From positions 918,366 through 982,365 of the forward strand of contig NC_022549.1 in assembly GCF_000967915.1 (NCBI RefSeq): 64,000 bases of DNA, read 5' to 3'. The DNA comes from Paracholeplasma brassicae (GTDB taxonomy: Bacteria; Bacillota_I; Bacilli_A; Acholeplasmatales; UBA5453). The position numbers and the translations under genes are program-made. The notes beneath the pieces are model-generated. The model did not search any database. It saw only the letters and a list, made by a program, of their open reading frames with translations, and was not told where the DNA came from. This document shows, in pieces, positions 42,289 through 53,084 of the stretch (positions are counted from its first letter, which is position 1; the number at the start of each line of letters is the position of its first letter).

Positions 42289-43161
42289 ATGAAATCGTAT
42301 TTAAAAGCATTGATTGTTCTAACCATTTTCTCCTATTTTAATCTTATGTTATTAAACTATCAAATTAGAACCGATGGGTTAGAATCCATACACCCATTTT
42401 GGACTATTTCGATTTTATTTAGTGCAATAGCAACACTGATTGGATTTACTGAGACACTAAAACACATTCGTCGTTTCACTTTTTTGGATTTATTGCTAAA
42501 AATTAGCATCATTTTTATTGCTTTTCGTGCAACAAATGCTGTGTTTGATACATATTTGATTCTAAACATTTTAACAATTCCATTGTTTATTGCAAACATT
42601 TTAGTGGAATCGTTTATGATCATTGATTATAATCGCTATCTCGAAGACAAAGAGATTATTGACATTTCATACATAAAAATGATTGAAGAAACTCAAAAAA
42701 ATCCAGAGTTATCGTATGATATTCAAGTGAAGTACATTAATGCAATCAAGTATACCAGAACCGTAGCAAACATCTTAACAAGTAGTTTCTTACTAATCAT
42801 TGCTGTTGCTGCGGCTATTTCGATTCTTAAGTACCATGATTTGATTGCTGGTATCTTACTTGGGATAACCATCATAGTATCACTTGTTATATTCCTACTT
42901 ATTAATGCAAATCTATTTAAAAATCATTTAAGAATTAAAAGTAGTCAAAATAAACGGCGCATCTATTTGAATCTAGTACTAACATTAATACTCTATATAT
43001 TAATTGGAGCAACAATTGCAGTTGTTTCGATTAAAGAATTATCAACCGAAGTTTATCTGGTCATTATTTTATGGTTTGCTTTAATGATTCCGATTGCAAT
43101 GACCAATAACCGTATTGCAACAATTTGGTTAGACAAAATCAACAAAAAAACGCTCTTATAA
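42289..43161 (+). CDS. Unknown multi-pass membrane protein
   Basis: 290 residues with about eight helices in two sets: 5-25, 40-58, 68-88, 92-112 and, after a cytosolic stretch (EDKEIIDISYIKMIEETQKNPELS), 165-185, 190-212, 230-250, 255-275. No cysteine or charged motif of a known transporter. Single-gene unit with TTTACC/TAAAAT upstream and ribosome site GGTAGGTAG. Not recognised. Confidence 0.75.
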   Translation: MKSYLKALIVLTIFSYFNLMLLNYQIRTDGLESIHPFWTISILFSAIATLIGFTETLKHIRRFTFLDLLLKISIIFIAFRATNAVFDTYLILNILTIPLFIANILVESFMIIDYNRYLEDKEIIDISYIKMIEETQKNPELSYDIQVKYINAIKYTRTVANILTSSFLLIIAVAAAISILKYHDLIAGILLGITIIVSLVIFLLINANLFKNHLRIKSSQNKRRIYLNLVLTLILYILIGATIAVVSIKELSTEVYLVIILWFALMIPIAMTNNRIATIWLDKINKKTLL

Positions 43162-43177
43162 TGAGCGTTTCTTTTTT
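43144..43177. terminator. Bidirectional terminator between convergent genes
   Basis: AAACGCTC-TTATAAT-GAGCGTTT with A and T tracts on both sides. Confidence 0.88.
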
Positions 43178-43847
43178 ATGATTTCTTTTTAAAACTCATT
43201 TTGTTTTCTGTACCGTTAAGTAGACGTTTGTAGTTATCTTTATGTCTCACAAAAATGAAAATAACGAGTAGTGTATAAAAAACAAACATAAACATTTCTT
43301 CATAGAGTCTGCCTTGGACCAATAATTGAACCAATGTGGATATTAAAACAACTAATGCCGCAATCGTTGAACCTAAAGAAGCATATTTTGTGATTGCAAC
43401 AACGATAATATAGGCAAGTATACATAATACACCTGGAATTGGTGTTAAGACAAGAACGACACCACAGGAAGCTGCAACGGCTTTTCCACCTTTGAAGCCG
43501 ATATAAAGTGGGAATGTGTGTCCAAGAATCGCTGTGACACCAAACAAAATTTCGTAATTGAACGATTGATTAAAAATGGTTATGTAAGTTGACATGTCAC
43601 CAACTAAGTGACCCATCAAACGAACCAACAAGATTGGTAGCGCACCTTTTAGTGCATCGAGTAGAAATACAAGGATTCCAAGCTTAATGCCCATCACTCT
43701 AATTGCATTTGATGTTCCAATGTTTTTTGAACCATGTTCACGCAAATCAATCCCCATAAATACTTTTGAAACAATAATGCCACTCGGTATCGATCCAATC
43801 AAATATGATGCGATAAATAAACCGATTTGTAATAAGATAATCTCCAT
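43176..43847 (-). CDS. plsY: Glycerol-3-phosphate acyltransferase PlsY
   Basis: Integral membrane enzyme that acylates sn-glycerol 3-phosphate with acyl-phosphate, the first step of phospholipid synthesis. About 223 residues. Conserved motifs: GSIPSG (about 17), GSKNIGTSNAIRVMG (about 38-52), and GHTFPLYIGFKGGKAVA. The ATG at 43847 follows AGGGGTGA; an in-frame TTG 18 bp upstream lies on that site. Divergent from parE, as in Bacillus where plsY borders parE-parC. TTGGTT/TATAAT (16 bp) lies upstream. Confidence 0.95.
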   Translation of the reverse strand: MEIILLQIGLFIASYLIGSIPSGIIVSKVFMGIDLREHGSKNIGTSNAIRVMGIKLGILVFLLDALKGALPILLVRLMGHLVGDMSTYITIFNQSFNYEILFGVTAILGHTFPLYIGFKGGKAVAASCGVVLVLTPIPGVLCILAYIIVVAITKYASLGSTIAALVVLISTLVQLLVQGRLYEEMFMFVFYTLLVIFIFVRHKDNYKRLLNGTENKMSFKKKS

Positions 43848-43936
43848 ATTTTCACCCCTGTACAAAATAATTATATCACTTGTTAAAAAAAAACCAACTA
43901 AAATATATAAAAACCACTATATGACTATGTTTTGTG

Positions 43937-43965
43937 TTGTTAAAAAGTAAGCGTTTTGGTATAAT
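43937..43965 (+). promoter_or_regulatory. Promoter of parE-parC
   Basis: -35 TTGTTA (43937-43942), 17 bp, extended -10 TGGTATAAT (TATAAT at 43960-43965). Confidence 0.78.
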
Positions 43966-43993
43966 ATAGATACGAAAAGTAGGGAATGATTTA

Positions 43994-45958
43994 ATGGAAG
44001 ACATCAAAAAAAATTATACAGAAGATTCAATACAAATACTAGAAGGCTTAGAGGCAGTTCGTAAACGTCCTGGGATGTATATCGGCTCTACTGATGCAAG
44101 AGGCTTGCATCATCTAGTTTGGGAAATTGTTGATAATGCAATTGACGAAGCTCTATCTGGGTATGGAAATGAAATCAATGTAACAATCAAAAACGACAAT
44201 AGCATCGAAATTAATGATTTTGGTCGAGGATTACCGTATCGATTACACAAGAGCGGCAGACCTACGACAGAAGTCATTTTTACTGTTCTACACGCCGGAG
44301 GTAAGTTCTCAGTTGAGGGCGGCTATAAAGTCTCCGGTGGTTTACATGGTGTAGGGGCATCGGTAGTAAACGCACTATCGCAGTTTTTAGAGGTAACTAT
44401 CTACCGTGATGGCTTAATCCACAAACAACGTTTTTCAGAAGGTGGCAAAGTAATATCCCCTTTAGAGGAAGTTGGAAAAACCAAGCGCACGGGAACATCA
44501 ATTTGGTTCAAACCTGACCCAAAGATTTTTTCAACGACGTTATATAACTATGAGACAATTCGTGATCGCATCAGAGAAAGTGCTTTTTTAATTAAGAACA
44601 TTAAAATTACACTAAACGATGAAAGAAATAACATGAAAGAAGTATTTCAATACCAACGTGGTATCAGTGAATACGTTGAGTTTCTAAATAAGGGTAAAAC
44701 CACATACCATGACGTTAAGGATTTAGAAGGTGTTTATCAAATCAATAAAACAAGTGCCATTGAAGTTGAAACGGCATTTCAATTTACGAATCAATACAGC
44801 GAAACGCTGATTTCATTTGTAAATAATGTACGCACACGTGATGGCGGTACGCACGAAACCGGATTTAAATCTGCCTCAACTAGAGCAATTAATGACTATG
44901 CAAGAAAATACGGATTCTTAAAAGAAAAGGACGCTAATCTTGATGGTGTTGACATTCGTGAGGGCATTACGGCTGTAATATCGATTAGAATACCTGAAGC
45001 ATTTCTCGAATTTGAAGGACAAACAAAATCGAAATTAGGTTCGCCTGAGGCAAGAAATGCAATGGAAGCCATCATCTATGAAAAACTAACCTACTATCTA
45101 GAAGAAAACGCTGAGTTTTCAAGTGGTGTGATCAAACGTTCGATTGACGCCTATAAAGTAAGAGAAGCTGCAAGAAAAGCCAGAGATGACGCAAGAAGTG
45201 ACAAAAAGAAAAATAAAAAAGAAGTCACACTAAGTGGTAAACTAACACCTGCACAGGGAAAAGATAAAACAAAGAATGAATTATTCTTAGTTGAGGGTGA
45301 TTCAGCTGGTGGGTCTGCAAAACAAGGTAGAGACCGCCGTTTTCAAGCCATCTTACCATTGAGAGGTAAGGTTATTAATACTGAAAAGGCAAACGTTGAT
45401 GCGATTCTAAAAAATGAAGAAATAAACACGATTATTCACACCATTGGTGCGGATTTTGGTGCTGATTTTGACGTTGAAAAATCAAATTACTCTAAAGTCA
45501 TTATTATGACCGATGCGGATACGGATGGTGCACACATCCAAGTCCTATTATTAACGTTTTTCTTTCGCTATATGAAACCACTAGTTGAAGCGGGTAAGCT
45601 TTATCTTGCTTGTCCACCACTATATAAAATCACAATCAAAAAAGGATCTAAATCCGAAGTTCATTACGCTTGGGATGACATAGAACTAAAAAAATATACG
45701 CAATCAAGCAATAATTTTATGCTGCAACGATACAAAGGGTTGGGCGAAATGAATTTCGATCAACTTTGGGAAACAACCATGGATCCTAAGACTCGATCAT
45801 TAATCCAAGTTAAAATTGATGACGAAAGCGAAGCTGAAAAGCGCGTTTCTATTTTGATGGGCGATCAAGTTGCACCAAGAAGGACCTGGATTGAAAATAA
45901 CGTCGATTTTGTTGACGAAGATGACTATCAAATCAATAAGGAGGCAATGTATGAGTAA
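43994..45958 (+). CDS. parE: DNA topoisomerase IV subunit B
   Basis: ATPase subunit of the chromosome-decatenating type IIA topoisomerase. 654 residues. GHKL ATPase motifs [10 protein letters not shown] (about 44), DFGRGLPY and [11 protein letters not shown]-type [13 protein letters not shown]; transducer domain; Toprim domain with [15 protein letters not shown] (about 434-448) and DADTDGAHI (about 506-514). The short Toprim tail and plsY|parE-parC order favour ParE over GyrB. It overlaps parC by 8 bp. Confidence 0.93.
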   Translation: MEDIKKNYTEDSIQILEGLEAVRKRPGMYIGSTDARGLHHLVWEIVDNAIDEALSGYGNEINVTIKNDNSIEINDFGRGLPYRLHKSGRPTTEVIFTVLHAGGKFSVEGGYKVSGGLHGVGASVVNALSQFLEVTIYRDGLIHKQRFSEGGKVISPLEEVGKTKRTGTSIWFKPDPKIFSTTLYNYETIRDRIRESAFLIKNIKITLNDERNNMKEVFQYQRGISEYVEFLNKGKTTYHDVKDLEGVYQINKTSAIEVETAFQFTNQYSETLISFVNNVRTRDGGTHETGFKSASTRAINDYARKYGFLKEKDANLDGVDIREGITAVISIRIPEAFLEFEGQTKSKLGSPEARNAMEAIIYEKLTYYLEENAEFSSGVIKRSIDAYKVREAARKARDDARSDKKKNKKEVTLSGKLTPAQGKDKTKNELFLVEGDSAGGSAKQGRDRRFQAILPLRGKVINTEKANVDAILKNEEINTIIHTIGADFGADFDVEKSNYSKVIIMTDADTDGAHIQVLLLTFFFRYMKPLVEAGKLYLACPPLYKITIKKGSKSEVHYAWDDIELKKYTQSSNNFMLQRYKGLGEMNFDQLWETTMDPKTRSLIQVKIDDESEAEKRVSILMGDQVAPRRTWIENNVDFVDEDDYQINKEAMYE

Positions 45959-48590
45959 GAAAGACATCAAAACACGCATTGATGACTTCATTGAAGAAAA
46001 AATAGTAACTGAAAAACTCGAAGACATTGTCGGTGATCGATTTGGTAGGTATTCAAAATACATTATTCAAGATCGAGCCTTACCGGATGCAAGAGACGGG
46101 TTAAAACCAGTTCAACGCCGCATTCTTTATGCCATGTACAAAATGGGTATGGGTTCAGATAAACCTTATAAAAAGTCAGCAAGAATCGCTGGTGAGGTTA
46201 TGGGGAAATACCACCCACATGGTGACTCCTCAATCTATGAGGCAATGGTTCGTATGAGCCAATACTTCAAAATGGGTGTTACACTCGTAGATATGCATGG
46301 AAATAATGGTTCGATTGATGGTGATTCCGCAGCTGCTATGCGTTACACTGAGGCAAGGCTATCAAAAGAAGCGGAAGCACTTCTTGCTGATATAGAAAAA
46401 AGAACCGTGCCATTTATCCCGAATTTTGATGATGAAGAACTTGAACCTACGGTGCTTCCAGCAAAGTTTCCAAATCTTCTTGTCAATGGGGCAGCTGGTA
46501 TTAGTAGTGGTTACGCAACTAAAATTCCACCTCATAACCTAAAAGAAGTCATCAAGGCGACAATTGAAAAAATTGATAAGCCAAACGTGTCTATCGATAA
46601 AATCTTACAAATTGTCACTGGACCTGATTTTCCAACAGGAGCGATTGTACAAGGAAAAGAAGGCATAAGACAAGCACTTGAAACCGGCGCAGGAAAAGTA
46701 ATTGTACGATCTAAAACGGTCTACGAACAAATGGCTAAAGATCAAGTTAGAATTGTTGTTGAAGAAATACCCTACGAAGTCAATAAAGCCGAATTAGTTC
46801 GCTCTATTGACCTTTTAAGAGTCGATAAAAAGCTAGAAGATATCTTAGAAGTCAGAGACGAATCTGATAGAGAAGGCTTACGCATCTCCATTGAACTAAA
46901 AAAAGGCGCAAACGCCGATATGGTGTTAAACTACTTATTTAAGAATACAGACTTACAAGTAAATTATAATTACAACATGGTTGCGATTTCTCATCAAAGA
47001 CCCGTACAAATGGGCATTATGGAGATATTAGATAGCTATATAAACCACCAAAAAGAAGTCATCACCAACCGCTCAAATTTCGATTTAGACCGGGCTGAAA
47101 AACGTCTTCACATCGTTTCAGGCTTAATAAAAATGGTCGATATTGTTGAAGAAGTTATTAAAACAATTCGTGGATCAAAAAATAAGTCAAACTCGAAGGA
47201 TAATTTGATTAAACAATTTGGCTTTACCGATTTACAAGCTGAGGCCATTGTAACACTTCAACTTTATCGATTATCGTCGACCGATATCGATCAACTAATC
47301 AAAGAATCAAATGAGCTTGATGAACGCATTTTATGGCTTAAGGACGTACTTTCTGATGAGCAAAAACTATTAAGTGTCATAAAAAAAGAACTTAGAGAAG
47401 TATCTAATAAACTCGGTACAGATCGTAAGACACTCATTGAAGATGAAATTGAAGCGATAAAAATCGAAAAAGCAGACTTAATTGCGGATGAACAGGTTCG
47501 TGTTGGTATCACAAAAGATGGCTACATTAAACGTGCTAATTTACGTAGTTATACAGCCTCAAAACAACCAGGACTAAAAGAAAATGATGGCATGTTGTTT
47601 AACCAAGAGGTTTCAACAAAAGATACCCTTCTCATGTTTACAACTAAGGGCAACTACATTTTTATGCCTGTTTATGAATTAGAAGAGAGCAAATGGAAAG
47701 ATCTAGGTGCATACATCAATAACATTATTTCAATCGAAAAAGATGAGTATATTATTAAGGTATTCTCTATTTCTGATTTTGAAACAAATCAGTACTTTCT
47801 TTTAACGACTGAACATGGTTTAATTAAACAAGTACTTTTAAAAGACTTTTTAGTCACTCGATATTCTAAAACCATTCGAGCAATGAAAGTTGCCTCAAGT
47901 GACGAATTAACGAGTGTTGAACTTGGGCCTAAAAGTAGCGTTATTGTTTTTACAAAACGCGCTCAAGTCTTACGTTTTCCATCCGCTGAGGTTCCGATTT
48001 ATGGCACACAGTCTGGTGGCATCAAATCATTGAAAATTGCTGCCAATGACAAGGTGGTTAAAGCCATTTATGCAGCAACATCGGATGACTTCCTTGTTTT
48101 AACCCATTTAGGGAATATAAGAAGAGAGCGAGTTGTCAATATGCCGCTAAACAAGCGCTTAAGGACACCGATAACCTTGTTTAGTGAACGTAAGAAAAAT
48201 CCGCACTTTATTAGAGACGTTGCTCGCTTAACCACACAGCAGGATAAAGAAGATTCTATGATTTTAGTGTCCTGTAAAAAAGGTAGTCTTGAGTTTCCTA
48301 TCTCTGAGTTGAAGCCCTCGGTTGCTGAATATGGACGTGCTTATGTTAATGAAGAAGAGTTTGGAAAAGCATTATTCATCAATGTAGACGCCCCAATTGA
48401 AAATGTTGAAGAACAAGATATACTAGATGCAGGTGAACTCATTCAAGAAGTTCGCGCAAAAAAAGAAACAAAACGTAAAGAACCAATTGACCACGCATCA
48501 GTTGAAGCACCAAAAGACGAATTAGTCGAAGATAAGAAAATACATATTAAGAAATTGTCCCTGTTTGATGAGGACGATTGGAAGGAGTAA
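45951..48590 (+). CDS. parC: DNA topoisomerase IV subunit A
   Basis: DNA-cleaving subunit. 879 residues. Catalytic Tyr132 ([12 protein letters not shown]), quinolone-resistance region [13 protein letters not shown] with Ser93 and Glu97 (wild-type-like residues), then a long coiled-coil arm and C-terminal beta-pinwheel blades. The ATG at 45951 is preceded by AAGGAGG inside the end of parE. The C-terminal tail after about 840 is charged and poorly ordered. The uridine-kinase gene follows 1 bp later. Confidence 0.94.
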   Translation: MSKKDIKTRIDDFIEEKIVTEKLEDIVGDRFGRYSKYIIQDRALPDARDGLKPVQRRILYAMYKMGMGSDKPYKKSARIAGEVMGKYHPHGDSSIYEAMVRMSQYFKMGVTLVDMHGNNGSIDGDSAAAMRYTEARLSKEAEALLADIEKRTVPFIPNFDDEELEPTVLPAKFPNLLVNGAAGISSGYATKIPPHNLKEVIKATIEKIDKPNVSIDKILQIVTGPDFPTGAIVQGKEGIRQALETGAGKVIVRSKTVYEQMAKDQVRIVVEEIPYEVNKAELVRSIDLLRVDKKLEDILEVRDESDREGLRISIELKKGANADMVLNYLFKNTDLQVNYNYNMVAISHQRPVQMGIMEILDSYINHQKEVITNRSNFDLDRAEKRLHIVSGLIKMVDIVEEVIKTIRGSKNKSNSKDNLIKQFGFTDLQAEAIVTLQLYRLSSTDIDQLIKESNELDERILWLKDVLSDEQKLLSVIKKELREVSNKLGTDRKTLIEDEIEAIKIEKADLIADEQVRVGITKDGYIKRANLRSYTASKQPGLKENDGMLFNQEVSTKDTLLMFTTKGNYIFMPVYELEESKWKDLGAYINNIISIEKDEYIIKVFSISDFETNQYFLLTTEHGLIKQVLLKDFLVTRYSKTIRAMKVASSDELTSVELGPKSSVIVFTKRAQVLRFPSAEVPIYGTQSGGIKSLKIAANDKVVKAIYAATSDDFLVLTHLGNIRRERVVNMPLNKRLRTPITLFSERKKNPHFIRDVARLTTQQDKEDSMILVSCKKGSLEFPISELKPSVAEYGRAYVNEEEFGKALFINVDAPIENVEEQDILDAGELIQEVRAKKETKRKEPIDHASVEAPKDELVEDKKIHIKKLSLFDEDDWKE

Positions 48591-48591
48591 T

Positions 48592-50229
48592 ATGATAAAC
48601 ATAAGATTTAATGACTCTGTCGTTCAATTTGAACCTGGAGTCACACTTGAGGACGTTAAAAATCACTTAGGTGTCGTTGCCTATGCAGCAACTGTAAACA
48701 ACCGCATAAGAGAACTAACTTATAAACTAACCAAAGATTGTGACGTTGTGTTCTTTGATTTGAGCAATAGAGACGCTGTGCGAATCTATGAAGCAAGTTT
48801 AAGATACGTTATCGCTATGGCCGTGAAAAACATCTACCCTGAGGTTACTGTAAAGTTTAATTATAGTGTCTCACGCTCAATTTTAGGTGTACTAGAAAAT
48901 CTAGGCCACAAAATTGATCGTCCAACTGTAAAAAAAATTGAAGCAGAAGTAAGACGTCTTGTGTCACTTGATTTGCCAATAAAACGCAAAAAAATGGATT
49001 TAGAAGACGCCATCGCTTACTATAAAGAAGTCGGTTATCATGACAAAGTCGAAGTCTTAAAATATCGTGATGAAGAGGATGTCAACATGTATATTTGTGG
49101 TGACTATGTCAACTACATGTTTGGCTACATGGTGCCATCAACGTCCTATTTAACGGAATTTGTTCTGGCATTGTATCACCCAGGGTTTATTATTCAATAC
49201 CCAAGAAGTGAAATGGGCGGAATAATTCCTGAATTTGATGACGCACCAATTTTTGCAAAAACCATTAAAGAAGCAACCAAATGGGGAAAAATCATCGAAG
49301 GTGATACAATTGCAAAAATGAATAGTTACGTTGAAAGAAAACTAGAGGCTGAGTTCATTAATATGTGTGAAACTAGACACAATAGACAATTAACTGATCT
49401 TGGTGATCGAATTGAAAAAGAAATTGACTCAATTCGTTTAATTGCGATTGCAGGGCCATCTTCAAGTGGTAAAACAACGTTTTCAACCCGCTTAAGGATT
49501 GAATTATTAAGTCGCGGAATCAAACCACTGATGATTTCAATCGATGATTATTATCAACCAAAAACACAAGCACCTAAAGATGAATTTGGTGCACCAGATC
49601 TAGAACACATTGAAGCGTTGGACGTTAATTTATTTGATGAACAAATGCTAGCACTAATTCAAGGTGAAAAAGTGACACTTCCACATTTTAATTTTAAAGT
49701 TGGTCAAAGAGAACCAGGTAGAACTGTCCAAATTGATGAGAATACGCCAATCATTATTGAAGGTATTCATGCGCTAAATGACCGTTTAACGCATTCAGTA
49801 CCACAACACCAAAAGTATAAGATCTTCATTGCGCCGCAAACTCAATTGCACATTGATGATCATACACCAATTAGCTTTACGGATTTACGCTTATTAAGAC
49901 GAATTGTACGTGATCAAAAATATAGAAACTCACCTGCGGAAGAAACTATCTCAATGTGGGGATCTGTAAGACGCGGTGAATTCAAATGGATTTATCCATA
50001 TCAAGAACAGGCTAATTTCGTCTTTAATTCTGAGTTATCATACGAGTTAGCGGTTTTAAGAAAACACGCTTTTAAGACATTAAATGCAATACCTAGAGAT
50101 TCAGAATATTTCATTACAGCAAACCGATTACTCAAATTCTTGAAATATTTTAAAGAAATTGATGATGAATTAGTACCTAATAACTCGCTGCTTAGAGAAT
50201 TTATCGGCGGTTCCGTTTTTCACGTATAG
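48592..50229 (+). CDS. Uridine/nucleoside kinase with N-terminal TGS and ThrRS-like domains
   Basis: 545 residues. N-terminal TGS-type domain (1-60, VVQFEPGVTLEDV), a segment like the threonyl-tRNA synthetase second domain (about 65-215, with KKIEAEVRRLVSLDLPIKRK), then a P-loop kinase domain (from about 285): IAGPSSSGKTTFSTRL Walker A, SIDDYY and FKVGQREPG-type phosphoribulokinase/uridine-kinase motifs, and IIEGIHALN. This fused architecture is known in several bacteria as a nucleoside kinase. Probably salvages uridine or cytidine. Co-transcribed with parC. Confidence 0.9.
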   Translation: MINIRFNDSVVQFEPGVTLEDVKNHLGVVAYAATVNNRIRELTYKLTKDCDVVFFDLSNRDAVRIYEASLRYVIAMAVKNIYPEVTVKFNYSVSRSILGVLENLGHKIDRPTVKKIEAEVRRLVSLDLPIKRKKMDLEDAIAYYKEVGYHDKVEVLKYRDEEDVNMYICGDYVNYMFGYMVPSTSYLTEFVLALYHPGFIIQYPRSEMGGIIPEFDDAPIFAKTIKEATKWGKIIEGDTIAKMNSYVERKLEAEFINMCETRHNRQLTDLGDRIEKEIDSIRLIAIAGPSSSGKTTFSTRLRIELLSRGIKPLMISIDDYYQPKTQAPKDEFGAPDLEHIEALDVNLFDEQMLALIQGEKVTLPHFNFKVGQREPGRTVQIDENTPIIIEGIHALNDRLTHSVPQHQKYKIFIAPQTQLHIDDHTPISFTDLRLLRRIVRDQKYRNSPAEETISMWGSVRRGEFKWIYPYQEQANFVFNSELSYELAVLRKHAFKTLNAIPRDSEYFITANRLLKFLKYFKEIDDELVPNNSLLREFIGGSVFHV

Positions 50230-50256
50230 TAATTTAACGATAAGGGAGGGGTCATT

Positions 50257-51324
50257 TTGAAGTGTTTAACCAATATGGAACGCATTCATATGCCTTCAGA
50301 TTTAGTCATTCAACTATTTAAGTTATACGAATCCAAAGGTCAATCGTTTTATTATAAACAATTATTTCAGCGTGACGATGAAGTTATGGCTAGAAACACC
50401 TTAGAAACAGACATAAACTCAATTGCTTACTATTTAGACCTAAACTTGACCTCAGCACGTATTAAACTGCTTAGTGATGCAAAAAAAGAGTACGTAACTA
50501 AGAATAAAGAAGAAACATTACTTTACAACATTAAAGAGGCACTTGCTTTGATTCAATCAATTGGAGATACCTTTGAGATGACTAGTAATGAAGTTAAAGA
50601 TCTTTCAATCACTTTGTTTAGAAACTATAAAGACATTCGCCTAAAAACTAATCCAAGAGCAAAAATACCTAAATTAGCGAAGGATTTTGAGGATTTTAGT
50701 ACCGATGAGCAATTACAACGCCTTATTAAAGAGTTTAATTCAGTAAAAAAAACTGGTAAATACGAAGTCATTCAATTAATAACTAACTTTTATATAGATT
50801 TCATTAAACTGGATTTATTTACAGAGAAAAACGATGTTCTTGCATTAATACTAGTTTATACGATGCTTTCCAAAGAGTTTAAAGTATGCCGATATGAAAG
50901 TTTTTTCGAGAAGTTATTACCTAAAAAAGCACAATTCGAAACGGCATTTATACAAGCAAGTTTCAATTGGATTGAGGGGTTTTCTCAAACTGAAGCCCTC
51001 TCAAGAGTCTTTATTTCAGTCATGCACGAAATGCATGAAGATGTGAAAATAAAAGCTCACGAATATGAATTTGAGCGTAAGATGAATAAAGCTGACAGTA
51101 TTGAAAACACAATTTTGAAAGGTCCTCATGTCTTTTCTAAAAGTGAGATAAGAGATCAGCACCCATACGCCAGTGATGCAACAATCAATCGTACCTTAAT
51201 CAGTATGAAGGAGCGTGGTGTTATTAGACCACTCGGAAATGGTCGCTCAGCTAAGTGGCAACGACTTGCTTCGAAACAAGAAAAATTCACTCCAACTCAA
51301 CTCAACATATTTAATGAGGAATAA
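50257..51324 (+). CDS. Probable catalytically dead Fic-fold protein with C-terminal winged helix
   Basis: 355 residues. The all-helical core resembles a Fic domain: VIQLITNFYIDFIKLDLF (helices before the loop) then D186-LFTEKNDVLAL in place of HPFxDGNGRxxR, keeping only Phe188, an acid (Glu190) and Asn192. The catalytic His is Asp. The downstream ESFFEKLLPKKAQFETAFIQAS and NWIEGFSQTEAL match the family's post-motif helices. Residues about 290-345 form a winged helix (FSKSEIRDQHPYASDATINR TLISM then ERGVIRPLGNGRSAKW). TTG start with GGGAGGGG 5 bp upstream. A transcriptional regulator built on a dead Fic domain is my inference. An unrelated helical domain is possible. Confidence 0.6.
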   Translation: MKCLTNMERIHMPSDLVIQLFKLYESKGQSFYYKQLFQRDDEVMARNTLETDINSIAYYLDLNLTSARIKLLSDAKKEYVTKNKEETLLYNIKEALALIQSIGDTFEMTSNEVKDLSITLFRNYKDIRLKTNPRAKIPKLAKDFEDFSTDEQLQRLIKEFNSVKKTGKYEVIQLITNFYIDFIKLDLFTEKNDVLALILVYTMLSKEFKVCRYESFFEKLLPKKAQFETAFIQASFNWIEGFSQTEALSRVFISVMHEMHEDVKIKAHEYEFERKMNKADSIENTILKGPHVFSKSEIRDQHPYASDATINRTLISMKERGVIRPLGNGRSAKWQRLASKQEKFTPTQLNIFNEE

Positions 51325-51347
51325 AGGATTACGATAAATTCAAAATT

Positions 51348-51408
51348 AGAATCTAATCATGTATATACCCCAAATGGTATTTATGATGATCAGATTCTTT
51401 TTTTTGTT
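51348..51408 (+). terminator. Large terminator after the Fic-like gene
   Basis: Long stem AGAATCT-a-ATCAT with ATGAT-c-AGATTCT, inner ATACC/GGTAT pairing, then a run of T. Confidence 0.8.
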
Positions 51409-52030
<622 letters not shown>

Positions 52031-52041
52031 GCTTAACACTA

Positions 52042-52050
52042 TGGTAAAAT
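52042..52050 (+). promoter_or_regulatory. Extended -10 promoter of the asparaginase gene
   Basis: TGGTAAAAT (TG at 52042-52043, TAAAAT at 52045-52050) without a good -35 box, 16 bp before the ATG. Confidence 0.5.
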
Positions 52051-52065
52051 ATGCTTGGTGATATA

Positions 52066-53046
52066 ATGGAAAACAAAAAAATACTGATCGTCTTTACAGG
52101 TGGTACCATCTCAATGTCTTCAGATTCACAGACGTCTAAATCAGTGATCTCTAGCAATGAATCGGATTTAATATTAAAAATTAGAAAGCGCTTTCAAAAT
52201 ATTGAGCTTTTGACCTTGGTATATTCTATGAAACCGTCCCCTTCGATTACTAGTGTTGACATGCTAGAAATTGGAAAACTGATTAAAGATAAAATCGAGT
52301 CTGATCAAATTGATGGATGTGTAATTACTCATGGGACAGACACACTTGAAGAAACTGCTTTCTTCCTAGATATATTTTTGAGTACTCGGATTCCTGTGGT
52401 TTTAACTGGATCGATGCGTAATTTTTCAGAGCTAGGTTACGACGGATTTTCTAATTTGCTTTCAGCCATATTAGTTTCTGCTAACCCGCAAAGCTATGGA
52501 CGAGGAACTCTTGTTGTTCTAAATGATGAAATCAATGCCGCTGTTGAAGTTACTAAAACTCATACCGTTTCTTTAGGGACATTCAAATCAATGGAATTTG
52601 GTCCTTTAGGAATCGTTGATGAACAGGAAGTGATTTATTATAGAGATTCTTCTTATCATCGTCAAAATTTAAGTCCTGTTCTACTAACATCTGAAGTTGA
52701 AATTGTTAAAGTTTACAGCGGTTCAAGTGGTCATTTAATTGACTATTTGATTAAGCAGCCAACGATTAAAGGCATTGTTTTAGAGGCGATGGGCAGGGGA
52801 AACATCCCGCCTATAATGGTTCCAAGTGTGATTAAAGCAATTAACAGAGGGGTCAAAGTTGTTTTAACCTCTAGATGTCCTATGGGTAGAGTTCGAGACT
52901 CCTATGGTTACGAAGGTGGTGGACATCACCTTAAACAAATCGGTGTTTTGTTTGCTGGTGATTTATCGAGTGTTAAAGCTCGTATTAAGTTAATGCTTGC
53001 TGTCAATTGTGCAAACGTTAACGTTGAAGATTACTTTGAACATTAA
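52066..53046 (+). CDS. ansA: L-asparaginase
   Basis: Hydrolyses asparagine to aspartate and ammonia. 326 residues. First catalytic Thr in FTGGTISM (about 11-18), second in THGTDTLEETAFFL (about 92-105) with Asp following, and the Lys-Ser region TGSMRN. No signal peptide, so it is a cytoplasmic (type I-like) enzyme. The ATG at 52066 follows GGTGAT; the in-frame ATG 15 bp upstream overlaps the -10 region. Alone between the gene-free stretch and a terminator. Confidence 0.9.
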   Translation: MENKKILIVFTGGTISMSSDSQTSKSVISSNESDLILKIRKRFQNIELLTLVYSMKPSPSITSVDMLEIGKLIKDKIESDQIDGCVITHGTDTLEETAFFLDIFLSTRIPVVLTGSMRNFSELGYDGFSNLLSAILVSANPQSYGRGTLVVLNDEINAAVEVTKTHTVSLGTFKSMEFGPLGIVDEQEVIYYRDSSYHRQNLSPVLLTSEVEIVKVYSGSSGHLIDYLIKQPTIKGIVLEAMGRGNIPPIMVPSVIKAINRGVKVVLTSRCPMGRVRDSYGYEGGGHHLKQIGVLFAGDLSSVKARIKLMLAVNCANVNVEDYFEH

Positions 53047-53072
53047 AAAAAACCTCTTAATTGAGGTTTTTT
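53045..53072. terminator. Bidirectional terminator between convergent genes
   Basis: AAAAAACCTC-TTAATT-GAGGTTTTTT, serving asparaginase (plus) and the coiled-coil gene (minus). Confidence 0.92.
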
Positions 53073-53084
53073 AATTTATTCAGG

